The notes under the pieces are model-generated. The model was not told where the DNA came from. It saw nothing but the letters and a program-made list of their open reading frames with translations, and did not search any database. Positions 7,959 through 15,691 of a DNA stretch of 34,785 nucleotides are shown one piece after another (position 1 is the first letter of the stretch; each line of letters starts with the position of its first letter). Source of the stretch: Variovorax sp. (GTDB taxonomy: Bacteria; Pseudomonadota; Gammaproteobacteria; Burkholderiales; Burkholderiaceae_C); assembly GCA_017744935.1 (NCBI GenBank), contig JAGIAI010000051.1, positions 27,059 through 61,843 of the forward strand, given 5' to 3'. Made by a program: the position numbers and the translations under genes.

Positions 7959-8990
7959 ATGAAACTCGCCACCCTCAAAGACGGCTCGCGCGACGGCCAA
8001 CTGGTCGTCGTCTCTCGCGACCTGACCAGTGCCCACTACGCCACCGGCATCGCCAACCGCCTCCAGCAGGCGCTGGACGACTGGGGATTCATCGGCCCGC
8101 AGCTTCAGGATCTCTACGACTCGCTCAACGCCGGGCGCGCCCGCCATGCGTTTCCGTTCGATCCGACGCAGTGCATGGCGCCGCTGCCGCGTGCCTACCA
8201 GTGGGCGGATGGCTCGGCCTACATCAACCACGTCGAGCTGGTGCGCAAGGCGCGCAACGCCGAAGTGCCGCAGAGCTTCTACACCGACCCGCTGATGTAC
8301 CAGGGCGGCAGCGACGATTTCATCGGCCCCTGTGACCCGGTGGTTGTGCCCAACGAAGCCTTCGGCATCGATTTCGAAGCCGAGATCGCCGTCGTCACCG
8401 GCGACGTGAGGATGGGCGCCACGCCGGCACAGGCACTCGACGGCATCCGCCTCGTGATGCTTGCCAACGACGTCAGCCTGCGCAATCTCATCCCTGCCGA
8501 GTTGGCAAAGGGCTTCGGCTTTTTCCAGAGCAAACCCGCGACCTCGTTCAGCCCGGTCGCGGTGACGATCGACGAACTCGGTGACGCCTGGCAGGGAGGG
8601 CGTGTGCACCTCGCGCTGCAGAGCACATGGAACGGCCGCAAGGTCGGCATGTGCGACGCGGGCGAGGAGATGACCTTTCACTTCGGCCAGCTCGTCGCGC
8701 ACATCGCGAAGACGCGCAACGTGCGCGCCGGCAGCATTGTCGGCAGCGGCACGGTGAGCAACAAGGGCGTCGAGAAGGACGGCCGCATGGAGTGGCCCAA
8801 GGGCTACAGCTGCATCGCCGAGAAGCGATGCATCGAAACCATTCAGGACGGCCAGCCAAGCACCGAATTCATGAAGTTCGGCGACACGATCCGCATCGAG
8901 ATGAAGGGCAAGGACGGCCACTCGATCTTCGGCGCGATCGAGCAGGAAGTGGTGTCGCCCGCAAGCGCGGCGGCCAACGCCGCCGGCTGA
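7959..8990 (+). CDS. Fumarylacetoacetate hydrolase-family protein
   Basis: A 343-residue enzyme of the FAH superfamily, which cleaves C-C bonds of beta-diketo acids or carries out related hydrolysis, decarboxylation or isomerisation on aromatic-catabolic intermediates using a divalent metal. The metal-ligand pattern is present: GIDFEAEIAV (E140, E142) and LANDVSLRN (D171). Further marks are GFGFFQSKPATSFSP and GSGTVSN. The N-terminus MKLATLKDGSRDGQLVVVSRD is that of a subgroup common in Burkholderiales, so the ATG at 7959 is preferred over the one at 7932. It diverges from the DUF3108 gene and ends one base before the convergent TIR-STING gene. Whether it is a true tyrosine-pathway fumarylacetoacetase is undecided, since no homogentisate-pathway gene lies nearby. 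Confidence 0.87.
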   Translation: MKLATLKDGSRDGQLVVVSRDLTSAHYATGIANRLQQALDDWGFIGPQLQDLYDSLNAGRARHAFPFDPTQCMAPLPRAYQWADGSAYINHVELVRKARNAEVPQSFYTDPLMYQGGSDDFIGPCDPVVVPNEAFGIDFEAEIAVVTGDVRMGATPAQALDGIRLVMLANDVSLRNLIPAELAKGFGFFQSKPATSFSPVAVTIDELGDAWQGGRVHLALQSTWNGRKVGMCDAGEEMTFHFGQLVAHIAKTRNVRAGSIVGSGTVSNKGVEKDGRMEWPKGYSCIAEKRCIETIQDGQPSTEFMKFGDTIRIEMKGKDGHSIFGAIEQEVVSPASAAANAAG

Positions 8991-8991
8991 C

Positions 8992-9999
8992 CTACCCAGC
9001 CTTCCGCTTCGCTTCGAGGTAGGTTCGTATCTCGTCGATGTCGCGGAGATCGATGATCCGGACTTCGCGGAACGCCTTGCTGCGCATCCGGACTTCGTTG
9101 GCGAACGCATTCGCCTGCGAGCGGTACATCCGCGCCTTCTCCGTGGCGGTGGCTGTGTTGTTCATGTAGCCATCGATCACGCGCTCCGCGGTGAGCAGCG
9201 TGGTCGGGATGTCGAAGTAGAGATCGCGCTTGCCCTTGACGGACCAGAGCATGGGCCGGCCCTCCGCGCCGCCAGCCGGGTCGCTCTGCTCGCACCCCGC
9301 GCCGAACACATGGCGGACATTGGCGATGTCCAGCCCATGGAACGAGTTGTGCGGAACCAGCAGCTCCACAGTGAATGGCCCCAGCTTGGCCTCACGCTCG
9401 CGGCGCCGTTCGACGAAGGGCTTGATCGCCTGCTCGAAATAGCCGATCGCGAGCGAGGAAGCAGGCGCCCAGCGCGGAAGGAAATCCGCCGAGCGTTCCT
9501 TGATCAACGCCACGATGCGGTTCAGCGCGGTCTCCAGGCTCTTCTTGTCCGAGAACCGCAGACGCTGGATGCCGCGGATGTCGCCGGCCACATGGCTTGC
9601 CTCGCCCTTGCCGACCTGCTCCAGGATGAACACGCGCTTCGTGCCGATGTGGCCGTAGAAGAGGCCCAGTTCGAAAAGCACGTTGTCGCGCACGGTGATC
9701 TTCGTGTTCTGTGCCTTCGCGTCCTCCACCTTCTTCAACGATTCCGCGACCGTCTGGCGCAGATCGTCCTGGCTGAAGACGAGGATCGCCCATTCGGAGG
9801 TCTTGGCCGCGAGGTCGAGGATCTGGTAGGTCTCGGCGCCGATATGTCCTTCGAACCAGTCGCCCCACAGGTTGACGTTGAGGGGTGGGTCGAGCTCTGC
9901 CTTGGAAAAGATCTCCTTCAGCAGCGGAACGAACTGCTTGTTCTTCGCGAGGAACTCCGATGAACTGCCGACGAAGACGTCATTGGGGGTGTCTTGCAT
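8992..9999 (-). CDS. TIR-STING fusion protein (Cap12-like), without adjacent CD-NTase
   Basis: A 335-residue soluble protein. Residues 1-150 match the TIR-like domain of Cap12/Pycsar effectors: VFVGSSSE (8-15), WAILVFSQDDL (70-80) and the hallmark RDNVLFELGLFYG (104-116), whose Glu110 is the candidate NAD+-cleaving residue. After a linker, residues about 176-335 look like a prokaryotic STING domain: SSLAIGYFEQAIKPFV (181-196), VELLVP (211-216), then FDIPTTLL (262-269), where D263 and T266/T267 would sit in the cyclic-dinucleotide pocket, with R248 a possible partner. In known systems c-di-GMP binding makes filaments that destroy NAD+ and abort phage infection. The ATG at 9999 has GAGAGGAA upstream. 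No cyclase gene is in the window. TIR identity is strong; the STING call rests on motif recall. Confidence 0.8.
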   Translation of the reverse strand: MQDTPNDVFVGSSSEFLAKNKQFVPLLKEIFSKAELDPPLNVNLWGDWFEGHIGAETYQILDLAAKTSEWAILVFSQDDLRQTVAESLKKVEDAKAQNTKITVRDNVLFELGLFYGHIGTKRVFILEQVGKGEASHVAGDIRGIQRLRFSDKKSLETALNRIVALIKERSADFLPRWAPASSLAIGYFEQAIKPFVERRREREAKLGPFTVELLVPHNSFHGLDIANVRHVFGAGCEQSDPAGGAEGRPMLWSVKGKRDLYFDIPTTLLTAERVIDGYMNNTATATEKARMYRSQANAFANEVRMRSKAFREVRIIDLRDIDEIRTYLEAKRKAG

Positions 10000-10049
10000 T
10001 GCTTCCTCTCTCCGGCGCGTTGATGAACGGAAGGCGACTGCATTGTGGG

Positions 10050-10829
10050 TCATGCATGCGGCCCGCGCAGCAGCTCCTTCAGCGTCTTGATCCCCAGTCG
10101 GCGGAACGCGCGGTACTGGTGCGTGCGCGCCGTGGTGAGTTCGATGCCGACCTCGCGCGCCGCTTCCTTGGCGGTCTTGCCTGCGAGCAGATGGCCGATG
10201 ACTTCGCGTTCGCGCAGGCTTAGCACCAGCAGGCGCGATGCGAGCAGCGGCTCGGCCGCCTCATGCCGTGCAGCGGTGCTGCGAGCGTGTGCGACCGTGG
10301 CGTCGGCCAGCAACTGCGCGTGGGTCTCGAGGCGTTCGAAATCGTCGTTCCCGAAGTCCGGCTGCGCGAGGCTTCTGTAGAAGCTCACCGCCGCGCGTTG
10401 GCCTGTCGGTAGCAGCACCAGCACCGAGGCCCGCTCGCGAATGCCGACGTCGGTGTAGCAGGCGGCGCGAAAGTCCGGATCCACCACGTCCTCGGCCGTG
10501 TGATGCCCCATCCAAAGCTGCGGCCGCTTCGGCAGCTTGCGCGACGCGAGCCAGGCCATGTTCGGATCGAGCAGGTCGAAGCGTTCCGCCACGTAGCGCT
10601 CGGCCGTGCGCTCGGCGGTGGTGCCGTAGGTGCTGGCTGCGGAGACGGTCTCGATGCGGCCCGAGGCGCTCGCTGCGAACACGGTGCAGAAGGTCACCGG
10701 CAGCACGCGATGCATGGCGGAGAGGTAGCTGGCTGCGAGGTGCGATGTGCCGATGCCGGCCAGCACGCCGCTGACCAGCGCGGGCGACAGAGTGGGTTGA
10801 TCGGCTTCGCGGACGGGCCAGCGCTTCAT
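10050..10829 (-). CDS. LuxR-type transcriptional regulator
   Basis: A 259-residue regulator. The C-terminal 55 residues are a GerE/LuxR helix-turn-helix (LSLREREVIGHLLAGKTAKE and TTARTHQYRAFRRLGIK). The N-terminal ~190 residues form a sensor-like domain that I do not recognise as an autoinducer-binding or receiver domain, so its signal is unknown. It diverges from the flavin hydroxylase operon at 10910, with 80 bases between starts, and probably controls it. The TIR-STING gene follows on the same strand after 50 bases with no obvious terminator, so read-through into that gene is possible. Confidence 0.85.
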   Translation of the reverse strand: MKRWPVREADQPTLSPALVSGVLAGIGTSHLAASYLSAMHRVLPVTFCTVFAASASGRIETVSAASTYGTTAERTAERYVAERFDLLDPNMAWLASRKLPKRPQLWMGHHTAEDVVDPDFRAACYTDVGIRERASVLVLLPTGQRAAVSFYRSLAQPDFGNDDFERLETHAQLLADATVAHARSTAARHEAAEPLLASRLLVLSLREREVIGHLLAGKTAKEAAREVGIELTTARTHQYRAFRRLGIKTLKELLRGPHA

Positions 10830-10844
10830 CGGATGCTTCAGGTT

Positions 10845-10856
10845 GGGGTTAACACC
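10845..10856. promoter_or_regulatory. Imperfect palindrome between divergent LuxR and hydroxylase genes
   Basis: GGGGTTAACACC is a palindrome around GTTAAC with 10 of 12 positions symmetric, in the 80-base gap shared by the two divergent genes. It is a candidate operator for the LuxR regulator, but the match is short and may be chance. Confidence 0.25.
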
Positions 10857-10909
10857 TCGTACGAAGTTATGACATCGCGCGATTCATCGCATCAGGACAA
10901 TCCCGTCGC

Positions 10910-12658
10910 ATGAACACCGCCGCCGTCTCTCCTTCCGCCGCGCGCGCCGGCGATGCCGCGACAGGCCCGTTGCCACCGGTCGCTGGCGATCTGCCGCCGT
11001 CTGTCGGCGCCTTCGACTACACCCGTTTCGAGCCGCGCCTGCCGGCCCTCGAAAACGGCATCGAGCCCGGCAGCCATCATCCAGTCGTGATCGCCGGTGG
11101 CGGTCCGGTCGGTATGTCGGTGGCACTGGGCCTGGCCAATCACGGCGTGCGCAGCGTGATCCTCGAAGCGGACGACACCGTCTGCGTGGGCAGCCGTGCG
11201 GCCTGCATCTCGCGCCGCAGCCTGGAGATCGTCGAGCGCCTCGGTGCGCTGCCGGCCTTCCTCTCGAAGGGGCTGCCTTGGACCGGCGGTCGGAGCTTCT
11301 ACAAGACCGATGAAGTCTTCCGCTTCGAGATGCCGACCAGCGCGCAGCAGAAGCTGCCGCCAATGATCAATCTTGAGCAGTACTACATCGAGCAGTACCT
11401 GCTGGACGAGATCGTGAGACGCAATGCCGCAACGCCGGGCCTGATCGACATCCGCTGGGGCACCGAGCTGACCGGCTTCAGCGAGGACGGCGAGGGCCTC
11501 GTGCTGTCGGCGCGCAATGCGCTGGGTGCCTACCAGTTGCGCGGCCAATGGCTGGTCGGCTGCGACGGCGGCCAGAGCTTCGTGCGCAAGTCGCTCGGCC
11601 TCAATCTCGAAGGCACGGCCTACGAAGGCCGCTACGTGATCATCGACATCGAACTCCACAGCGACCACCCGACCGAGCGGCGTGCATGGTTCGATCCGCC
11701 GTGGAACCCCGGCTCGACCGTGTTGATGCACAAGCAGCCCGACGACATCTGGCGCATCGACTACCAGTTGCGCGTCGGCCAGAGCACCGAAGAAGCGCTG
11801 CAGCCCGCGGCGGTGACCGAATTCGTGCAGCGCCATCTGGATGCGATCGGCGAAGGCCACCTGCCATGGAAGACGGTCTGGACCTCGGTCTACCGCGCCG
11901 GCGCGATGACGCTCGAGAACTACCGCCATGGCCGCGTGCTGTTCGCCGGCAATGCGGCGCACGCGATGCCGATCTTCGGTGTGCGTGGCCTGAACTCGGG
12001 CTTCGACGATGCCGACAACCTCGCGTGGAAGCTGGCGCACGTGGTGCGCGGCTTCTCCGATGTCGCATTGCTCGACAGCTACTCGCAGGAGCGCATCGCG
12101 GCCTTCCACATCAATGCGGAGAGTGCGATGCGCAGCACGGAATTCATGTCGCCGCCATCGCGCGGCTTCGACCTGCTGCGCGAGGCGGCGCTGTCGCTCT
12201 CGGGCGCGCATCGCGGCATCGCGAACCTCATCAACCCGCGGCAGACGCAGGCGGTGGAATATCGCGATTCGGCGCTCTCCACCGAAGGCGACGAGCTGAC
12301 CGAAGGCCCGCGCCCCGGCGAGGCGATGCCCGAGCAGCCGCTCGGACACGACCTGCATCTGACCGACCGGTTGCGGCCGACCTTCATGGTGCTCGTGCTC
12401 AACATCGACAACGTGGACGATTCGCTCGCCGCCGAGATTGCCGATGCGCAGGGCGGCCCGCTGGCCGTCAATGTCTGCGAACTGCCGTCCCGCAGCGCCG
12501 ATGCATCGGTCTTCGCCGCGCTCGGAGCGCAGCAGGGCGCGGTGTATCTGCTGCGCCCCGACGGCCACATCGCCGCGCGCTGGCGCCGCGTGCCCCAAGG
12601 CGCGTTGCGGCGCGCGCTCGCGCGTGCTTCCTTCCTTGTCGAAACGGAACGCTCATGA
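10910..12658 (+). CDS. MhpA/PheA-type FAD aromatic hydroxylase
   Basis: A 582-residue FAD-dependent monooxygenase of the 3-(3-hydroxyphenyl)propionate/phenol hydroxylase group, which hydroxylates phenolic rings before cleavage. It shows VVIAGGGPVGMS (GGGPVG at 63-68), the DG motif GCDGGQSFVRKSLG (C218, D219) and RGLNSGFDDADNLAWKL. The usual GDAAH flavin-binding motif reads GNAAH (Asn348 in place of Asp), which is unusual. A non-catalytic thioredoxin-like C-terminal domain, typical of this group, spans about 460-582. The ~55-residue N-terminal extension before the FAD motif is Ala/Pro-rich. The next gene overlaps its stop codon (ATGA), implying coupled translation, and a Bug solute-binding protein follows, pointing to uptake and oxidation of an aromatic acid. 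Confidence 0.87.
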   Translation: MNTAAVSPSAARAGDAATGPLPPVAGDLPPSVGAFDYTRFEPRLPALENGIEPGSHHPVVIAGGGPVGMSVALGLANHGVRSVILEADDTVCVGSRAACISRRSLEIVERLGALPAFLSKGLPWTGGRSFYKTDEVFRFEMPTSAQQKLPPMINLEQYYIEQYLLDEIVRRNAATPGLIDIRWGTELTGFSEDGEGLVLSARNALGAYQLRGQWLVGCDGGQSFVRKSLGLNLEGTAYEGRYVIIDIELHSDHPTERRAWFDPPWNPGSTVLMHKQPDDIWRIDYQLRVGQSTEEALQPAAVTEFVQRHLDAIGEGHLPWKTVWTSVYRAGAMTLENYRHGRVLFAGNAAHAMPIFGVRGLNSGFDDADNLAWKLAHVVRGFSDVALLDSYSQERIAAFHINAESAMRSTEFMSPPSRGFDLLREAALSLSGAHRGIANLINPRQTQAVEYRDSALSTEGDELTEGPRPGEAMPEQPLGHDLHLTDRLRPTFMVLVLNIDNVDDSLAAEIADAQGGPLAVNVCELPSRSADASVFAALGAQQGAVYLLRPDGHIAARWRRVPQGALRRALARASFLVETERS

Positions 12659-12864
12659 CTGCCCTCCAACACGACGCGCGAGATCGCGTGTATGCCGAAT
12701 GCGCCCGCGCCATCAGCGAGGCGGGCGCCGAGCGAGAATCGCTCTTCCTCGCGCGGCTGGCCCTGCTGCTGTTCGAGCAGGTCGGCGATGAAGAGCGCTG
12801 CAGGGCCGCACTGGCGCAGGCGCTCGACGGCCTGCCCGTGCCATCGCTGTCCGCCGGGAACTGA
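12655..12864 (+). CDS. DUF2783 small protein coupled to the hydroxylase
   Basis: A 69-residue protein starting MTALQHDARDRVYAECARAI and containing LFLARLALLLFEQVGDEERC, the helical pattern of DUF2783. These small proteins are typically encoded immediately after MhpA-like FAD monooxygenases. The ATG overlaps the upstream TGA in an ATGA arrangement, so it is probably translated by re-initiation and made in proportion to the hydroxylase. A role as accessory subunit or chaperone is inferred from this conserved pairing; no activity is known to me. Confidence 0.8.
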   Translation: MTALQHDARDRVYAECARAISEAGAERESLFLARLALLLFEQVGDEERCRAALAQALDGLPVPSLSAGN

Positions 12865-12904
12865 CGCTTTTCCTTCCACATCCAGAACACCAGGAGACCA
12901 ATCG

Positions 12905-13879
12905 ATGGATCGCAGAACTCTGCTCACCACGCTGGCCGCGACGGCAGCCGCAGGCGTTGCGCCGTGGGCCCGGGCCCAGGACTACCCCACCCAGATCATC
13001 AAGTGGGTCGTGCCATACCCCGCGGGTGGCGGCACCGACGTGATCGCGCGCACGTTGTCCGAGGCCATGCGCCAGACGCTGGGCCAGCAGATCGTCATCG
13101 ACAACCGCCCTGGCGCGTCGACCAACATCGGCGCCGAGATCGTGGCCAAGTCCAAGCCGGACGGCTACACGATCCTGTCGGCCGACAACGCGGTCCTGGC
13201 CTTCAACGAGCATCTGTTCAACAAGTTGCCGTTCAATCCCGAAAAGGACTTCACCTACATCGGCGCGATCGGCAAGTTCCCGCTCGCCCTGGTGGTGCAC
13301 CCGGACTTCCCGGCGCAGGACTTCAAGGCTTTCCTGGCCTACGTGAAGGCCAATCCGGGCAAGGTCAACTACGCATCGCCCGGCAACGGTTCGCCGCACC
13401 ACCTGGCGATGGAGCTGTTCAAGAACCGCACCGGCACTTTCATCACGCACATCCCCTACCGCGGCGCCGCGCCGGCCATGGCCGACGTGATGGGCGGGCA
13501 GGTGCCGTGCATGTTCCTCGACCTCGCCTCGGGCCTGTCGATCATGCAGGGCAAGAAGGTGCGCGTGCTGGCGATCGGCTCGGGCGCGCGCTCCAAGCTG
13601 CTGCCCGATGTGCCGACACTGGCCGAAGTGGGCGTGCCGAATTCGGAAGTGTTCGCCTTCCAGGGCATCCTCGGCCCGGCCGGCATGCCGCCCGCGATCG
13701 TCAACCGGCTCAATGCCGACCTGAACAAGGCCTTCACCACGCCCGCAGTGCAGAAGCGCTTCACCGATTTCGGCATGGAAGCGATGCCCGGCTCGCCGCA
13801 GCAGTTCTTTGCGCTCTCGCGCGCGGAGTCGCAGCGCTGGGGGCCGATCATCAAGGCGGCGAACATCAAGCTGGACTGA
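12905..13879 (+). CDS. Bug-family periplasmic solute-binding protein (TctC-like)
   Basis: A 324-residue tripartite tricarboxylate transporter-type receptor. It begins with MDRRTLLTTLAAT, a signal peptide with twin arginines ending ...WARA before QDYPTQ, so Tat or Sec export is possible. Family marks are WVVPYPAGGGTDVIARTLSE, IVIDNRPGAS, KPDGYTIL, and the C-terminal GMEAMPGSPQQF. Bug proteins bind carboxylates, aromatic acids or amides in the periplasm; most Burkholderiales carry many as orphans without membrane partners, as here. AGGAGA lies upstream of the ATG. It is third in the hydroxylase operon (41-base gap), so the ligand is probably the hydroxylase substrate or a precursor. Confidence 0.92.
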   Translation: MDRRTLLTTLAATAAAGVAPWARAQDYPTQIIKWVVPYPAGGGTDVIARTLSEAMRQTLGQQIVIDNRPGASTNIGAEIVAKSKPDGYTILSADNAVLAFNEHLFNKLPFNPEKDFTYIGAIGKFPLALVVHPDFPAQDFKAFLAYVKANPGKVNYASPGNGSPHHLAMELFKNRTGTFITHIPYRGAAPAMADVMGGQVPCMFLDLASGLSIMQGKKVRVLAIGSGARSKLLPDVPTLAEVGVPNSEVFAFQGILGPAGMPPAIVNRLNADLNKAFTTPAVQKRFTDFGMEAMPGSPQQFFALSRAESQRWGPIIKAANIKLD

Positions 13880-13976
13880 CTGGGCTCACCCCCAGCCTCG
13901 CCCACTTCGTGTGGCTCTGACACCCCCTTTCAGGGGGCAATCCCGGCGGCCCGGCAAAGCCGGTTCCGCGGGATTC
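13880..13976. repeat. Stem-loop intergenic repeat / bidirectional terminator
   Basis: The stretch begins TGGGCTCACCCCCAGCCTCG and holds two hairpins. CCCCCT-TTC-AGGGGG spans 13923-13937. CCGGC-AAA-GCCGG spans 13951-13963, inside an outer imperfect pair (13941-13949 with 13966-13973). It lies between convergent genes, so it could end transcription from both sides. From memory, near-identical elements are scattered between genes in Variovorax and Acidovorax genomes. No second copy is present in this window. Confidence 0.6.
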
Positions 13977-14030
13977 CTGGAATTGAGCACGCCGGTTTCA
14001 GAGGCGAGCAGCCCTGAAGGAAGCCGGACT

Positions 14031-15209
14031 TCACTGGCTCGTGAAAGCCTTTCGCGAGCCATCCTCGAACACCTGGTCGTCGCGTTCGAGCTTGCCGGTG
14101 GCGTCCCACGCGCGCTCGCGCGTGATGCGGCCGTTCTCGTCATAGATCGACTCGGCGATCAGCATTCCCTTTTCGTTGAAGCGCTGGTGCGTGCCGATCG
14201 GCGTCTGGCGGAAGCGGTCGGTTGCCACATAGCGGCCCACTGCGGCGCGCTGGCCGTTGTCGTAGTACTCGGTGATCTCGATGAGCCGGCTGCCGCCGTC
14301 CACGCCGTAGATGGCCTTGCTGCGCGGCTGTCCGTTCAGGTAGAAGCTTTCGTCGGTGACCGGATCGCCGGTGCCATTCCAGCGCTGGTCGCGCACCAAT
14401 GTGCCGCGCTCGGAGAACTCCTGGTCGCGCTGCCGGATCGCGCCGCGCTCGGTCAGCAGCGACACCACTTCGCGGCGCTTGACGCCTTCGGACGAAAAGC
14501 GCCGCTCGGTGCGCTGGTTGCCGGCGAGTTCGTCCTGTGCCGCGGGCTTGCCGTTGTCGTAGAAGTCTTCGCTGCGCACGCGCTTGCCCGAGAGGTAAGA
14601 AAGGCGCGATCGAAGGATGCTCTTGCCGTCGAACAGCTCGACCTGCGACGGCGCGCTGCCGAAGCCGCAGAGCTTCGTGTCGTCGGCGACCGGCGAGAGC
14701 ACCGGCTTGTCGCCACAGCGCAGTGCCGAAAGTTGACCGCGTTCGGTGAACTCGACAAAGGCGCGTTCGCCCGCCGAATCCGCGAAGTACGTCGCGCGGC
14801 GCAACTGCCCCGAGGGATAGAAGCTGCGGACGAGCCCGATCTCGTGGCCGTCGTCGTAGTTGGCTTCGCGCAGCACCTTCCCGTTGGGTGCGAACTCGCG
14901 CGCCGGGCCCTGCATGTTGCCGGCCGCGTTCACGTTGTATTCCTTCGAGACCTTGCCCTTGTCGTAATAGCGCACGACGCCCTGGAAGGTGCCGCTCTGG
15001 ATCTGCTGCTCGCGCACCAACTCGTGGCTGTCGCGGTCCTTGCAGCGCATCAGGCCCGATTTGCCGGCGGTCGTCGCGCCATTGGCCGGGTTCACGGCGA
15101 CGCCGTTGATCTCGCAGTCCTGCACCGCGTGCGCCGCGCCATGCGCGAGCAGCATCGCGGCCGCGATCGGACTCGCGACACGCACGGAGAGCGCCGTGCG
15201 GAGCGTCAT
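14031..15209 (-). CDS. Exported YwqK/MORN-repeat-like protein
   Basis: A 392-residue protein with a signal peptide (MTLRTALSVRVASPIAAAML, cleavage near AHA-VQD). The body is a run of short beta repeats of the type YYDNGQ or YPSGQL, each followed by a charged strand: YYDKGKVSKEY, FAPNGKVLREANYDDGH, FYPSGQLRRATYF, FYDNGKPAAQD, FYLNGQPRSKAIY, YYDNGQRAAVGRY and FNEKGMLIAESIY. This is the pattern of the YwqK/MORN_2 family. Automatic annotation often labels it a toxin-antitoxin YwqK antitoxin, but no toxin partner is adjacent and it is exported, so that label should be distrusted. The start overlaps the stop of the upstream VOC gene (ATGA), so the two are translationally coupled. Confidence 0.8.
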   Translation of the reverse strand: MTLRTALSVRVASPIAAAMLLAHGAAHAVQDCEINGVAVNPANGATTAGKSGLMRCKDRDSHELVREQQIQSGTFQGVVRYYDKGKVSKEYNVNAAGNMQGPAREFAPNGKVLREANYDDGHEIGLVRSFYPSGQLRRATYFADSAGERAFVEFTERGQLSALRCGDKPVLSPVADDTKLCGFGSAPSQVELFDGKSILRSRLSYLSGKRVRSEDFYDNGKPAAQDELAGNQRTERRFSSEGVKRREVVSLLTERGAIRQRDQEFSERGTLVRDQRWNGTGDPVTDESFYLNGQPRSKAIYGVDGGSRLIEITEYYDNGQRAAVGRYVATDRFRQTPIGTHQRFNEKGMLIAESIYDENGRITRERAWDATGKLERDDQVFEDGSRKAFTSQ

Positions 15210-15616
15210 GTGGCGTAGACGGTGTCCAGCGACCGGAAGCCCTTGACTTCGATCGGATTGCCGAAGGGATCGCAAAAGAACATCGTCCACTGCTCGCCCG
15301 GCTGGCCCTCGAAGCGGACCTGCGGGCGAAGCACGAAATCGGTGCCGGCGGCCTCGAGCCGGTCGGCCAGGGCGCGCCACGCGGGCAATTCGAGCACGAT
15401 GCCGAAGTGCGGCATCGGCACCATGACGTCGCCCACGCGGCCGGTGCGCGCAGTGGCAAAGGGCTCGCCGAGATGCATCGAGATCTGGTGCCCGAAGAAG
15501 TCGAAATCGACCCAGGTGTCGGTGCTGCGGCCTTCGTCGCAGCCGAGCACGTCGCCGTAGAAGCGCCGGGCCTCATCGAGGTCGCGCACGTTGAAGGCAA
15601 GGTGAAAGATAGACAT
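15206..15616 (-). CDS. VOC-family (glyoxalase/dioxygenase-fold) protein
   Basis: A 136-residue vicinal-oxygen-chelate protein with two beta-alpha-beta-beta-beta modules: MSIFHLAFNVRDLDEARRFY at the start and a second module with PHFGIVLELPAW and MFFCDPFGNPIEVKGF. His5, the PHFG His and the Glu in NPIEVKGF fit the usual metal ligands. The subgroup is the COG3565-like predicted dioxygenases; the substrate is unknown. The ATG at 15616 is chosen because the fold begins there; the longer frame upstream reads into the divergent gene. It is coupled to the YwqK-like gene by a 4-base overlap. Confidence 0.85.
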   Translation of the reverse strand: MSIFHLAFNVRDLDEARRFYGDVLGCDEGRSTDTWVDFDFFGHQISMHLGEPFATARTGRVGDVMVPMPHFGIVLELPAWRALADRLEAAGTDFVLRPQVRFEGQPGEQWTMFFCDPFGNPIEVKGFRSLDTVYAT

Positions 15617-15691
15617 GTGACTTTCTGTGACCAGTGAGTCATTTTCCACAAGCAGAGGGTCCGTGGCGAGTCCAATCCATAATGCCTGCCC

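Noticed and set aside
8992..10829. A complete CBASS operon
   Set aside because: No CD-NTase, Cap2/Cap3 or other accessory gene is present; only the putative effector is seen, so a full CBASS call is not supported.
10892..12598. Open frame of 568 codons on the minus strand
   Set aside because: It lies wholly opposite the FAD hydroxylase and shows the Arg/His/Ala/Gly-rich composition of a shadow frame in high-GC DNA; no family motifs.
14031..15209. Toxin-antitoxin pair built on the YwqK family name
   Set aside because: The protein is exported and no small toxin gene is adjacent; the neighbour is a VOC-fold protein.
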